Notes: generated by a model not told the origin, from the sequence alone. A DNA stretch of 64,000 nucleotides from Actinoplanes octamycinicus (GCF_014205225.1 NZ_JACHNB010000001.1:7483501-7547500), one strand, 5' to 3'. Shown: positions 20,086 to 28,973, counted from the first letter of the stretch. Made by a program: numbers and translations.

Positions 20086-20858
20086 CAGCTGCCGCCGGTG
20101 ACCCGCAGCGTCTCGCCGGTGGTGTTGCCGTTGGCCGCCGAGCCGAGGAACAGCACGGCGGCGGCCACGTCCTCCGGGGTGGACATCCGCCGGGTGGGCA
20201 GCGTGGCGGCCTTCGCCTCGCGGGCCGGCGCGGGCATGTGGGTGAGCACGTTGCCGGTCAGCGTCTGCCCGGGCACCACGGTGTTGACCAGGATGCCGCG
20301 GTCGCCGAGCTCCCAGGCCAGGCTGCGGGCCAGGCCGTAGAGGGCGGACTTGCCGGCGCCGTACGACCCGGCGCCGGGCACCCCGGTGTCGGCCAGGCCG
20401 GCGCCGAGGAAGACGATCCGCCCCCACGGCCGCCCGCGCATCGCCGGCAGCGCCGCCTGCACCAGGTGGTAGGTGCCGCCGATGGTGGTCTGCAGCACGT
20501 CCTGCCACTGCTTGGCCGGCACGTCCTCGAAGGCCGGGCGGGGCGCGCCGGGCCGCGGGATCGCCTCGCCCCAGCTGATCGCGTTCGCGACCAGCACGTC
20601 CAGGCCGCCCCAGCGCTCGGTCAGCCGCTCCACGGCCTCCCGGGCGGTGCGTTCGTCGCGCAGGTCGTACCGGGAGATGTCGGCCTCGCCGCCGGCGCCC
20701 CGGACCGCCTCCGCGGTCTGCTCGGCCCCGTCCCGGTTGTCGTGATAGGTGATGCCGACGCGGGCGCCCTCGGCCGCGTAGGCCAGCGCGGTCGCCCGCC
20801 CGATGCCGGAGCTGGAGCCGGTGATCAGCACGACCTTGCCGGTGAGATCGGTTCGCAT
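20085..20858 (-). CDS. SDR-family oxidoreductase
   Basis: About 257 aa. Cofactor loop LITGSSSGIGRATAL; the NNAG position reads VANAISWGEA; the catalytic residues appear as FLGAGLAD and YGAGKSAL (Tyr and Lys present, the Ser position is Gly/Ala-rich and less clear). It ends TGETLRVTGGS. ATG 20858 has GAGGAG at good spacing; a GTG six bases earlier is also possible. It differs from the two operon KRs and is more likely a tailoring reductase. It is the last gene of the operon running from 25807. Confidence 0.88.
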   Translation of the reverse strand: MRTDLTGKVVLITGSSSGIGRATALAYAAEGARVGITYHDNRDGAEQTAEAVRGAGGEADISRYDLRDERTAREAVERLTERWGGLDVLVANAISWGEAIPRPGAPRPAFEDVPAKQWQDVLQTTIGGTYHLVQAALPAMRGRPWGRIVFLGAGLADTGVPGAGSYGAGKSALYGLARSLAWELGDRGILVNTVVPGQTLTGNVLTHMPAPAREAKAATLPTRRMSTPEDVAAAVLFLGSAANGNTTGETLRVTGGS

Positions 20859-20871
20859 GGTCACTCCTCGT

Positions 20872-22407
20872 TCATGCCGTCGCGGGGAACAGGACGCCGC
20901 GGACCGCGGCGAGCAGGGCCTTGGCCGGGTCGGCCGGACCGGCCGGGGACCGCCAGGCCACGAACCCGTCCGGGCGGACCAGCACCGCCTCGCCGGTCTC
21001 CAGCCGGTACGCCCGCCGGAACTCGTCCGTGTCGATCGCGCAGGCGTCGATCCGCACGCCGGTGACGGCGGCCGCCGACCGGGCCGCCTCGGTCCACCGG
21101 TCGCCGGGCCCGGCGGCCAGCACGGTGAACCCGGCCCCGAACAGGTCCAGGGTGGAGCTCTCGGCGCCGTCCCGGCGCAGCCAGACGTGCGGCGCCCGGG
21201 TGCCCGGCTCGGCGGGCAGGCCGGCCGGCTCCACGCCCGGCACCGGATAGCGGTAGCCCATGGTCACCGCCTGCGCGTCGTGCACCACCGCGTCCGGTCG
21301 CTGCCCGGACCGGACCGCGAGCTGCAGGGCGCCCTGCGCGGCGGCGAACGCGCCGACCGGGCGGCGCTCGCTGTCGTAGGTCTCCAGCAGCTCCGGCCCG
21401 GCCGTGCCGGCCAGCACCGCGGCCAGCTTCCAGGCCAGGTTGTGCGCGTCGGCGATGCCGGTGTTCGCGCCGTAGCCACCGGTCGGCGGGATCACGTGGG
21501 CGGCGTCGCCGGCCAGCAGCACCCGGCCGTCGACGTAGCGGGTGGCGGTCGACTCGGCCATGTCCCACGGGAAGCGGGAGCGGATCCGTACGTCGATGTC
21601 GTCGACGCCGATCGCGGCCCGGACCAGCTCGGCGCACCGCGAGTCGGTGAAGTCCTCGAGGCTCTCGCCGCGCTCCGGGTCGTAGCCGACGATCAGCGTG
21701 CCCTCGCGCAGCGTGTCGTCGTGCACCAGGATGCCGCGGACCCGGTCGTTGCCCACGTGCACCACGCTGAACCGCCGTCCGTCCAGGACCGGCGCCATGT
21801 CCGCGTAGAAGGCGATGCTGACATGCCGCGAGATCACCCCCCGTCCGGTACGGGGAATGCCCAGTGCCTCCCGCACCGGGCTGCGCGGCCCGTCCGCCCC
21901 GATCAGATAGTCGGCGCGGATCCGGAGTCGCTGCCCGGTCTGCTCGTCGGTCAGCACCGCGTCCACCCCGGACGGGTCCTGGGTGAACGAGGTGAGCGTG
22001 GTGGCGAACCGCAGGTCCGCGCCGAGCTCCTCGGCCCGCGCCCGGAGCAGCGGCTCCAGCCGGTCCTGGGTGAGCAGCAGCAGCCGGCACGGGGTGACCG
22101 TGTCGAGGTCGTCCTCGTCCATCTCGGTCCGGCTGAACGTGGTCCGCCCGGCGAGCGACTCGACCCCGGCCCGGGTGCGGTGCCCGGCGAACCCGGCCGC
22201 CGCCTTGAGCGCCCGCTCCTCCAGCCCGGCCTGGCGCAGCAGCTCCATGGTGCGCGGGTAGTAGCCGACCGCGCGCGGGTGCACCGAGGTGCCCGGATGC
22301 CGCTCCACCAGCACGCAGGACACGCCCTGCCGGGCCAGGAACAGCGCGCTGGACAGGCCGACCAGGCTACCCCCGGCGATCAGCACCGGCGTATACGTTT
22401 CTCTCAT
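20872..22407 (-). CDS. FAD-dependent aromatic polyketide hydroxylase 2
   Basis: A 511-aa RdmE-type flavoprotein: LIAGGSLVGLSSALFLARQG (FAD ADP-binding), ERHPGTSVHPRA, then VLLAGDAAHVIPPTGGYG and the C-terminal thioredoxin-like domain ending DGFVAWRSPAGP. ATG 22407 has GGAGGAATCG upstream and lies 41 bases inside the end of the transporter gene. Residue blocks match hydroxylases 1 and 3 closely, so the three are paralogues that probably act at different ring positions. Confidence 0.92.
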   Translation of the reverse strand: MRETYTPVLIAGGSLVGLSSALFLARQGVSCVLVERHPGTSVHPRAVGYYPRTMELLRQAGLEERALKAAAGFAGHRTRAGVESLAGRTTFSRTEMDEDDLDTVTPCRLLLLTQDRLEPLLRARAEELGADLRFATTLTSFTQDPSGVDAVLTDEQTGQRLRIRADYLIGADGPRSPVREALGIPRTGRGVISRHVSIAFYADMAPVLDGRRFSVVHVGNDRVRGILVHDDTLREGTLIVGYDPERGESLEDFTDSRCAELVRAAIGVDDIDVRIRSRFPWDMAESTATRYVDGRVLLAGDAAHVIPPTGGYGANTGIADAHNLAWKLAAVLAGTAGPELLETYDSERRPVGAFAAAQGALQLAVRSGQRPDAVVHDAQAVTMGYRYPVPGVEPAGLPAEPGTRAPHVWLRRDGAESSTLDLFGAGFTVLAAGPGDRWTEAARSAAAVTGVRIDACAIDTDEFRRAYRLETGEAVLVRPDGFVAWRSPAGPADPAKALLAAVRGVLFPATA

Positions 22408-23776
22408 CGATTCCTCCGCTTGTCGGGATGGAAAGGTCCGGTCCGGCCACCAGCAGGGCGACCCCGGCCAGCACCACCGCCAGGCCGCAGCCGGCGAAGT
22501 AGATCTCCGGTTCCAGCACGCTCGTGAGCAGGTAGAGCCGGTTGCCGACCAGCGCGCCGAGGGCCGCGAACAGGCCGTACAGGCCGAGGTAGCGAGCGGT
22601 CAGCCCGGGCGGCGCGAGCCGGGCGGTGATCGCCAGGCCGAGCGGCCCGACCACCAGCTCGCCGGCCGCCTGCAGCAGGTAGACGCCGCACAGCCAGCCC
22701 GCGGACACCGGCCCGGTGGCGGCCTGCCGCTGCGCCACAGCCAGCAGCACGAAGCTGGCGCCGCCGGCGGCGAGCGCGGCCGCGAACGACCGGGCCGGGC
22801 GCCGCGGGATGTCCCGCCGCCGGCGCACCAGGGCGTAGACCGGCGCGAGCAGCAGCACCAGCGCCGGGTGCAGCGCCTGCAGCCAGGCGGCCGGCACGGT
22901 GAACCCGCTGATCGTCCGGTCGGTGTGGTCGCGGGCGAACAGCGCCAGCGCCGACGAGCCCTGCGCGAAGATCAGCCAGTACGCCGCCGACGCGCCGAGC
23001 AGCCAGGCCAGCGCGGCCAGCCGCCGCCCGGCGACCGGGTCGTCGGCCACCGCCCGGCGCAGCAGGCGCAGGTCGACGAACGGCGCGGCGACGGTGACCA
23101 GGCCCAGCCCGATCAGCACCGGGGTGATCGACAGCCGGGACCCGGCGGCCACGAGCAGCACGCCGAGGCCGGCCGCGGACCACGCCAGCCGCCGCCGGGC
23201 CGCCGCCGGCAGCGGGCGCAGCGGGCCGTGCGACGGCACCGGGCCGGTCGCGAAGACGGCCAGGCCCACCGCCATCACCACGGCCGGGGCGGCGAACGCG
23301 ACCGCCCACCCGGCCCGGTCCGCGGCCAGCCCGGCGACCAGCGGCCCGGCGATCGCGCTGAACTGGATGCTGACGTAGAACACCGAGTACAGCGACGCGG
23401 TGTGGGTGCGCCCGGACGGCAGCTCGGCGACCAGCGCGGCGGTGGCCGGTTTGACCAGGCCGGTGCCGACCGCGATGCACAGCAGCCCCGGGTACACCGC
23501 GACGGTGGCGAGCAGCAGGTGCCCCGCGGCGATCAGCAGGCCGCCGGTGAGCGCGGTGGCACGGGGGCCGAGCAGCCGGTCGGCAACCCAGCCGCCCAGG
23601 CCCCCGCTCAGGAAGGACAGCGAGACGTACGCGCCGAAGACCGCCGCCGCCTGCCCGGCCGGCAGCCCGGGGCCGTCCGCCGCGACCAGGTAGAGCACCA
23701 GCGTCGCGGCCAGCCCGAAGAAGCTGAACCGCTCGCACATGTCCAGCACGAACAGCGGTCCCAGCCGTCCGGTCAC
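22367..23776 (-). CDS. POT/PTR2-type MFS transporter
   Basis: A 469-aa membrane protein of about 12 helices. The opening FVLDMCERFSFFGLAATLVLY and the GGWVADRLLG block are signatures of proton-dependent oligopeptide transporters. GTG 23776 overlaps the stop of the 64-aa gene (GTGA). In a secondary-metabolite operon it may export the product or take up a small molecule; peptide import is the family's usual role. Direction of transport cannot be seen in sequence. Confidence 0.88.
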   Translation of the reverse strand: MTGRLGPLFVLDMCERFSFFGLAATLVLYLVAADGPGLPAGQAAAVFGAYVSLSFLSGGLGGWVADRLLGPRATALTGGLLIAAGHLLLATVAVYPGLLCIAVGTGLVKPATAALVAELPSGRTHTASLYSVFYVSIQFSAIAGPLVAGLAADRAGWAVAFAAPAVVMAVGLAVFATGPVPSHGPLRPLPAAARRRLAWSAAGLGVLLVAAGSRLSITPVLIGLGLVTVAAPFVDLRLLRRAVADDPVAGRRLAALAWLLGASAAYWLIFAQGSSALALFARDHTDRTISGFTVPAAWLQALHPALVLLLAPVYALVRRRRDIPRRPARSFAAALAAGGASFVLLAVAQRQAATGPVSAGWLCGVYLLQAAGELVVGPLGLAITARLAPPGLTARYLGLYGLFAALGALVGNRLYLLTSVLEPEIYFAGCGLAVVLAGVALLVAGPDLSIPTSGGIDERNVYAGADRRG

Positions 23777-23967
23777 GCCGCCTCCCGGTCCGCCATGTCG
23801 AGCAGCGGCAGCAGTTGCTGGACCTCGCCGAGCTGGGTCCAGAGCAGCCGCTCGGCCCGCAGGCCGGTCGGCGGCGGGACCGCCGCGCCGAAGTGCGCCG
23901 CGCCGACCGCGATCAGCCCCTCCCAGAGCAGGGCCGCGCCGGTCTGGCACCACCGTGGCCACCTCAC
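23773..23967 (-). CDS. Unknown 64-aa protein, coupled on both sides
   Basis: A small open frame (GTG 23967) whose start overlaps the oxidase stop by GTGA and whose stop overlaps the transporter start by GTGA. The protein is hydrophobic at the N-terminus (CQTGAALLWEGLIAVGAAHF), then has a PPP turn and a helical leucine-rich tail (LLWTQLGEVQQLLPLLDMAD). I do not recognise the family. The double coupling and cluster codon usage argue that it is real. It might be a membrane-associated or accessory subunit of the oxidase or transporter. Confidence 0.65.
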   Translation of the reverse strand: MRWPRWCQTGAALLWEGLIAVGAAHFGAAVPPPTGLRAERLLWTQLGEVQQLLPLLDMADREAA

Positions 23968-25391
23968 GGCGCGACGCTCTGCTCGTGCCGGAAGAAGTCG
24001 CCCGGGTCGACCGCGCGCTTGACCGCCCGCAGGCGCGCCAGGTTCGCGCCGAAGAACCGGGACGGCCAGTCCGGCTCCGGGCGGGTGCTCGGGAAGTTGA
24101 CGTACGACCCGCAGGCCACCGGCGCCAGCGTGGCGGCGGTCCGGTCGGTCCACGCCCAGGCGGCCGGCATCGCCTCCGGGCTCGGGGCGCGCAGCGCGTA
24201 CTGGAAGCCGGCCAGGAACCGGGCGCTCCGGTGCGGGTACGCGGTGGCCGCCGGATCCACGTCGTTCGCCCGCCCGCCGACCGCGATGAACAACAGGTAC
24301 CGCTCCTGGTCCAGGGACGGGTCCCAGGCCTCGACCGCGGCCGACGCCTCGGCGGCGGTCATCGCCCGGTCGGTGAGCCGGTAGGTGCGCAGCGTCATCG
24401 GATGCCGGTGACCGCGGGCCACCGGGCTGCTGCCGGCGCGGTGGCACTCGGCCGGCGACAGGTCGCCGCACAGGCTGCGGTGCATCGCCTCGGCGTACGG
24501 CTCCGGCCCGGTCACCCGGGACTCGGCCGGCGCGCTGCCGGCGCCCTCGGCCAGGTGCGCCAGCTCGGCGGCGAGCCGGTCGGCGCCGCCCAGCGAGACG
24601 CCCCAGACCCGGACCGAGGCCGGCTTGCCGGGACCGAACGAGGGCAGCACCACCAGCGAGGAGCCGAGCGTGTCCGGGGCGGCCACGCACCAGTCCTGCC
24701 AGGCGGCCACCACCTCGGCGGCGCGCTCGATCGGCCAGGTGGTGTCGTAGCGGACCAGGTACGGTGCGGCGATCGCGCGGACCTCGTAGTCGACCACCAC
24801 GCCGAAGGTGCCGCCGCCACCGCCGCGCAGCGCCCAGAACAGATCCGGCTCCACCTCCTCGCTGCAGTGCACCAGGCGGCCGTCGGCGAGCACCACGTCG
24901 GCCGAGACCAGCCGGTCGCTGCCCACCCCGAACCGGCGGGTCTGCCAGCCGAGGCCGCCGCCGGCCAGGAAGCCGCCGGCCGCGACGGTCGGGAAGGTGC
25001 CGGTGACGATCTGCCGGCCGAGCGGGCCGAGCCGGTCCAGCGCGTCGACCGAGCGCAGCCCCGGTCCGAGATGGACGGTGGCGCCGGTGAGCCGGATGTG
25101 GTCGAGCCGGGACACGTCGATGACCAGCGCCTCGCCGGTGGACCAGCCGTTGTGGCTGTGCCCGCCGCTGCGCAGGCGTACCGGCAGGTCCTGCTCGGCG
25201 GCGAAGCGGACCGCGGCCTGCACGTCGGCGACCGTGGCGCAGTAGGCCACGGCCAGCGGCGCGATCGCGTCGAACTCGACCTGCTGCAGCTCGCGGGCCT
25301 GCGGATAGCGCTCGTCGCCGGGACGGATCAGGTCACCGGTGAGCCGGGCGGTCAGCGCGCCCCAGGCCACCGAGGATGCGACGGACGGCAT
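23964..25391 (-). CDS. BBE-like FAD-linked oxidase
   Basis: A 475-aa protein of the PCMH/berberine-bridge family. The FAD-binding domain has RSGGHSHNGWS, where His78 is the expected covalent FAD ligand, and AGGFLAGGGLGW. The position that holds the second ligand Cys in bicovalent enzymes reads GTFPTVAAGG (Phe133), so single covalent attachment is predicted. The C-terminal BBE segment has YVNFPSTRPEPDW and FGANLARLRAVKRAVDP. ATG 25391 shares one base with the preceding TAA stop. It likely carries out an oxidative tailoring or ring-closing step. Confidence 0.92.
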   Translation of the reverse strand: MPSVASSVAWGALTARLTGDLIRPGDERYPQARELQQVEFDAIAPLAVAYCATVADVQAAVRFAAEQDLPVRLRSGGHSHNGWSTGEALVIDVSRLDHIRLTGATVHLGPGLRSVDALDRLGPLGRQIVTGTFPTVAAGGFLAGGGLGWQTRRFGVGSDRLVSADVVLADGRLVHCSEEVEPDLFWALRGGGGGTFGVVVDYEVRAIAAPYLVRYDTTWPIERAAEVVAAWQDWCVAAPDTLGSSLVVLPSFGPGKPASVRVWGVSLGGADRLAAELAHLAEGAGSAPAESRVTGPEPYAEAMHRSLCGDLSPAECHRAGSSPVARGHRHPMTLRTYRLTDRAMTAAEASAAVEAWDPSLDQERYLLFIAVGGRANDVDPAATAYPHRSARFLAGFQYALRAPSPEAMPAAWAWTDRTAATLAPVACGSYVNFPSTRPEPDWPSRFFGANLARLRAVKRAVDPGDFFRHEQSVAP

Positions 25392-25807
25392 TACCGGTCG
25401 ACGCCGTACTTGGTGGCGGTGACCGCCGACCCGCCGTGGCTGCGCAGCGGCTTGCCGTCGGCGTCGTGGAAGGTCGCGCCGCCCTCGCCGGTCCAGCTGT
25501 CGGCCGCGGTCAGCGTGCCGCGCACGGTGATGTGCGCGGTGCCCTTGAAACCGCCGTCCGCGTCGGCGGCCAGGATGTGCGCGTTGTAGACGAAGGTGTC
25601 CGGGCCGGTGGCGGCCCAGTTCCCGAGGCCGATGTTCTTCGCGTTCAGCTGGGTGAGGATGACTCCCCCGTCGGCGGTGAAGGCGGACAGGCCGACGACC
25701 GGGGTGCCGTCGTTGTCCAGCACGGTGGTCCAGGAGCCGACCAGCCGGCCGGCCACCGAGGCGCGATGATCGGCGGTCGGGGTGGTGGTGACGGCGACGT
25801 CGCTCAC
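25391..25807 (-). CDS. Unknown 138-aa beta-rich protein, lipocalin-like
   Basis: The sequence after residue 20 alternates short strands: RLVGSWTTVLDNDGTPVV, LSAFTADGGVILTQL, GPDTFVYNAHILA, FKGTAHITVRGTL and GGATFHDADGKPL. The G-x-W opening and repeated strands suggest a small beta-barrel (lipocalin/fatty-acid-binding-like). No catalytic motif is recognised. GTG 25807 has GGAGAG upstream. It is the first gene of the operon 25807 to 20085, next to a heptamer repeat set, so it is part of the cluster. It could bind a pathway intermediate. Confidence 0.75.
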   Translation of the reverse strand: MSDVAVTTTPTADHRASVAGRLVGSWTTVLDNDGTPVVGLSAFTADGGVILTQLNAKNIGLGNWAATGPDTFVYNAHILAADADGGFKGTAHITVRGTLTAADSWTGEGGATFHDADGKPLRSHGGSAVTATKYGVDR

Positions 25808-25869
25808 GGCGCTCTCCTGTCTGCACTGCGCGGGCCGGTCCCGCGCCGGCCATCACTCTCAGATCCGGG

Positions 25870-25898
25870 ACTCAAGCGCCGGTCGAGTGACGCTGTAG
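25870..25898 (-). promoter_or_regulatory. Candidate SARP box of the oxidase-transporter operon
   Basis: Read toward the operon: CTACAGC-N4-CTCGACC-N4-CTTGAGT, 11-bp steps, ending 63 bases before GTG 25807. The match weakens from the first to the third repeat, but spacing and position equal those of the stronger boxes. Confidence 0.45.
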
Positions 25899-25933
25899 CC
25901 GTCGCGCGGTAGCATCTCGCCGGGGTGAGGTCA

Positions 25934-25953
25934 TATGCATGACGTCACTCATA
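25934..25953. promoter_or_regulatory. 20-bp dyad, probable MarR operator
   Basis: TATG-N2-TGACGTCA-N2-CATA: a near-perfect palindrome (16 of 20 bases symmetric) ending 19 bases before the MarR start at 25973, with GGAG between. Position and symmetry fit autorepression by the adjacent regulator. Confidence 0.6.
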
Positions 25954-25972
25954 AGACTCAGGAGCGGGGGAC

Positions 25973-26461
25973 ATGGACGCGACCAGCGGCACGACGCGAG
26001 CGGAAGAGCTGATGGACGCGGTGGGCCCGGCCTTCTCCCGGCTGGGCCGGTCGGTCGCGCTGAACGCGCAGAAACCGATCTCGCGCCGGGATCTGACCCG
26101 GACCCGGGTGCTGCAGATCGCGTACGACGCCGCCGAGCGGGCCGACCACGACATCACCGTCGGTGACATCGCCGAGCGGCTCGCGGTCGATCCGTCGGCC
26201 GCGAGCCGCATGGTGTCCGACGCCATCTCGGCCGGTTATCTGCGCCGGGTCGCCTCCCAGCGGGACGGCCGGCGGACCGTGGTGCAGCTGACCGACGCGG
26301 GCAGCGCGATGCTGGCCGATTTCCGCCAGCACCAGCGCGCCGCCTACGAGCACATCACCCGGGACTGGCCGGAGCAGGAGCGCCTGGAGTTCGCCCGGCT
26401 GCTGATCAAGTATGTCGACGCGCTGGCCGCGCTGCCCGCGGTGCCGGAGCGCGAGGACTAG
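25973..26461 (+). CDS. MarR-family regulator 1
   Basis: A 162-aa winged-helix protein: recognition helix VDPSAASRMVSDAISAG, wing VASQRDGRRTVVQLT and a C-terminal dimerisation helix ending YVDALAALP. It is closely related to the second MarR gene of the cluster (34623). It is divergent from the oxidase operon and convergent with a methyltransferase, sharing the CTAG at 26458-26461 as both stop codons. Such regulators often sense a phenolic product or intermediate and de-repress efflux or tailoring genes. Confidence 0.92.
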   Translation: MDATSGTTRAEELMDAVGPAFSRLGRSVALNAQKPISRRDLTRTRVLQIAYDAAERADHDITVGDIAERLAVDPSAASRMVSDAISAGYLRRVASQRDGRRTVVQLTDAGSAMLADFRQHQRAAYEHITRDWPEQERLEFARLLIKYVDALAALPAVPERED

Positions 26462-27264
26462 CTCTTGCGGGCCACGCCGGCCAGCATCGGCGCGTCGGCG
26501 CCCAGGCCGTCCGGGTCGCCGCCGGGCTCCGGGCGCCACAGCGGCACCGGCACCACGCCCGGTTCGAGCAGCTCCAGCCCGTGGAAGAGGGACGTCACCT
26601 CGGCGCGGTCCCGCCAGATCACCTCGTTGACCGCGCCCTGGTAACGCGCCGCGAAACCGGGCGTGGCGTCCGGGACGGTCTCCGCCCCGGCGTGCGTGAC
26701 GACCAGGTAGCTGCCCGGGGCGAGCGGGTCGACGTACCGGTCGACCAGCGCGACCGGGTCGGCGTCCGGCGGCACGAAGTGGATGATCGCGGCCAGGATC
26801 ACCGCGATCGGCTGGTCGAAGTCGAGCAGCGCGCGGGTCTGCGGGGCGTCCAGGATGTCCGTCCACTTGAAGATGTCGCCCTGGATCGCGACGGCGCGCG
26901 GCTCGTCGGCCAGGATCGCCCCGGCGTGCGCCACCGCGACCGGGTCGATGTCGACGTAGACCACCCGGCTGTCCGGGGCGCAGGCGAGCGCGATCTCGTG
27001 CACGTTGCCCTCGGTCGGGATCCCCGAGCCGACGTCCAGGAACTGCCGGATGCCGAGCCCGGACAGCTCGCGCACGGCCCGGCGCAGGAACGCGCGGTTG
27101 GCCCGGAAGGTCTGCGGCAGCATCGGGTTGGCCTGTTCGACGGTGCGGCCGACCTCCCGGTCCACCGGGAAGTTGTGTGAGCCGCCGATCCAGTAGTCGT
27201 AGACCCGAGCGATGCTCGGCCTGTCGATGTCGATCTCCGGCGGCGCCCAGCTGGGACGGGTCAC
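26458..27264 (-). CDS. SAM-dependent methyltransferase (DUF574 / Methyltransf_19)
   Basis: A 268-aa protein with the family's characteristic opening PSIARVYDYWIGGSHNFPVD, followed by QFLDVGSGIPTEGNVHEIA (SAM motif I), VVYVDIDPVAVAHA and ILAAIIHFVPPDADP. This large actinobacterial family has few assigned functions. In the polyketide cluster it may be a second O- or N-methyltransferase. Start is the GTG at 27264. The upstream intergenic region contains heptamer repeats. Confidence 0.88.
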   Translation of the reverse strand: MTRPSWAPPEIDIDRPSIARVYDYWIGGSHNFPVDREVGRTVEQANPMLPQTFRANRAFLRRAVRELSGLGIRQFLDVGSGIPTEGNVHEIALACAPDSRVVYVDIDPVAVAHAGAILADEPRAVAIQGDIFKWTDILDAPQTRALLDFDQPIAVILAAIIHFVPPDADPVALVDRYVDPLAPGSYLVVTHAGAETVPDATPGFAARYQGAVNEVIWRDRAEVTSLFHGLELLEPGVVPVPLWRPEPGGDPDGLGADAPMLAGVARKS

Positions 27265-27317
27265 GGCATTTCCTCACTTCTCCTTGACGGTACGACGGCC
27301 TCACGCTGCCCGGCGGA

Positions 27318-27354
27318 GCTGGAATGTCGCTCGATCCTCGACGGAACCTCCAGC
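27318..27354. promoter_or_regulatory. Candidate divergent SARP boxes
   Basis: On the minus strand toward the 27264 gene: TTCCGTC-N4-ATCGAGC-N4-TTCCAGC (27346-27318). On the plus strand toward the 27400 hydroxylase: a consensus CTCCAGC at 27348-27354 with weaker flanking heptamers at 11-bp steps. One activator could drive both divergent genes. Confidence 0.5.
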
Positions 27355-27399
27355 CGGTCCCGGTTTGCTGGGCGGGATTCCCGATCCGAAGGAGCATCC

Positions 27400-28971
27400 G
27401 TGACTGATGACGAGACACCCGTCCTGATCGTCGGCGGCAGCCTGGCCGGCCTGTCGTCCGCCCTGTTCCTGGCCCACCAGGGGATCCGCCCGCTGCTGGT
27501 CGAGCGGCATCCGCGGATCTCCGCGCACCCGCGGGCGCAGGCGGCCAGCCCGCGCACCATGGAGCTGCTGGACGCGATCGGCCTGGGCGACGAGGTGCGC
27601 GCGGCCGAGACCCCGAACGCCCAGTACGGCGACATCCTGCAGGTGGAGTCGCTGGCCGGCAAGGAGCTCGGCCGGTTCGACGGCCCGTTCCGGCACGACA
27701 CGCACGGGGTGAGCCGGACCGGGTGGACGCTGATCGGGCAGGACCGCCTGGAGCCGATCCTGCGCGCCCGGGCCGAGCAGCTCGGCGCCGACATCCGCTT
27801 CGGCACCGAGCTGGTCGGGCACACCCAGGACGCCGACGGGGTGACCGCGGTGATCCGTGGCGCCGACGGCGCCGAGCGCACCGTCCGGGCGAAGTACCTG
27901 ATCGCCGCGGACGGCCACCGCAGCCCGATCCGGGCCGAGCTGGGGATCGGCACCACCGGCCGGGGCACCTTCGGCCGCCAGATGATCATCCTGTTCCGGG
28001 CCGACCTGGAGCCGCTGGTCGCCGGCCGCAAGTTCTTCCTCTGCTTCGTCAGCAACCCGGACGTGCACGGCGTGCTGGGCCAGCTCGGCGCGGCCGGCAC
28101 CCGGCTGTGGTGCCTGGCGCCGAGCCTGCGCCCGGAGGACGGGCACCAGGAGTACCCGCCGGAGCGGTGCGTCGAGCTGGTCCGGGCCGCGGCCGGCGTG
28201 CCGGACCTGCCGCTGACCGTGACCGACGCGTCGAGCTGGGAGATCGCCGCCCGGGTCGCCGAGCGGTTCCGCGCGGGCCGGGTCTTCCTGGTCGGCGACT
28301 CGGCGCACGTGATGCCGCCGACCGGCGGCTTCGGCGGCAACATGGGCCTGCAGGACGCGCACAACCTGGCCTGGAAGCTGGCCCTGGTGCTGCGCGGCAC
28401 CGCCGCCCCGAGCCTGCTGGACACCTACGAGCCGGAGCGGCTGCCGGTCGCCGAGTTCACCGTCGAGCAGGGCGTCATCCGCTACCTGCAGCGCAGCGGC
28501 CTGGACCCGGAGGTGGCCGCCCGGCACCAGCCGGAGGCCACCGTGCTGTTCGGCCACCGGTACCGGTCGGCCGCGGTGCTCACCGAGGACGACGACCCAG
28601 CCGTGGTGGAGGATCCGCGGGAGGCGTCCGGCCGGCCCGGCACCCGGGCGCCCTACCTGCCGCTGCGCCACGGCGACCGCGAGGTGTCCCTGGCCGACCT
28701 GGTCCACCGGGACTTCACGCTGGTGGCCGCGGCCGGCGGCGACGCCTGGCTGGCGGCCGGCGAGAAGGCCGGCATCCCGCTGGACCGCTACCTGGTGGGC
28801 GCCGACCTGATCGACCCGGCCGGGCAGTTCCCCGCCCGGTACGGCGTCGGCGACACCGGCGCGGTGCTGATCCGTCCGGACGGCTTCGTGGCCTGGCGGG
28901 CGCCCGCGGTCACCGCCGACCCGGTGGAGTCGCTGCGGTCGGCCGTCGCCCGGCTGCTCGGGCACGAGTGA
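27400..28971 (+). CDS. FAD-dependent aromatic polyketide hydroxylase 3
   Basis: A 523-aa RdmE-type flavoprotein: LIVGGSLAGLSSALFLAHQG, ERHPRISAHPRAQAASP, the FAD phosphate loop VFLVGDSAHVMPPTGGFGG and a C-terminal domain ending DGFVAWRAPAV. GTG 27400 has AAGGAG at good spacing. It is the only hydroxylase of the set on the plus strand, divergent from the DUF574 methyltransferase. Hydroxylation or Baeyer-Villiger cleavage is equally possible from sequence. Confidence 0.92.
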   Translation: MTDDETPVLIVGGSLAGLSSALFLAHQGIRPLLVERHPRISAHPRAQAASPRTMELLDAIGLGDEVRAAETPNAQYGDILQVESLAGKELGRFDGPFRHDTHGVSRTGWTLIGQDRLEPILRARAEQLGADIRFGTELVGHTQDADGVTAVIRGADGAERTVRAKYLIAADGHRSPIRAELGIGTTGRGTFGRQMIILFRADLEPLVAGRKFFLCFVSNPDVHGVLGQLGAAGTRLWCLAPSLRPEDGHQEYPPERCVELVRAAAGVPDLPLTVTDASSWEIAARVAERFRAGRVFLVGDSAHVMPPTGGFGGNMGLQDAHNLAWKLALVLRGTAAPSLLDTYEPERLPVAEFTVEQGVIRYLQRSGLDPEVAARHQPEATVLFGHRYRSAAVLTEDDDPAVVEDPREASGRPGTRAPYLPLRHGDREVSLADLVHRDFTLVAAAGGDAWLAAGEKAGIPLDRYLVGADLIDPAGQFPARYGVGDTGAVLIRPDGFVAWRAPAVTADPVESLRSAVARLLGHE

Positions 28972-28973
28972 AA

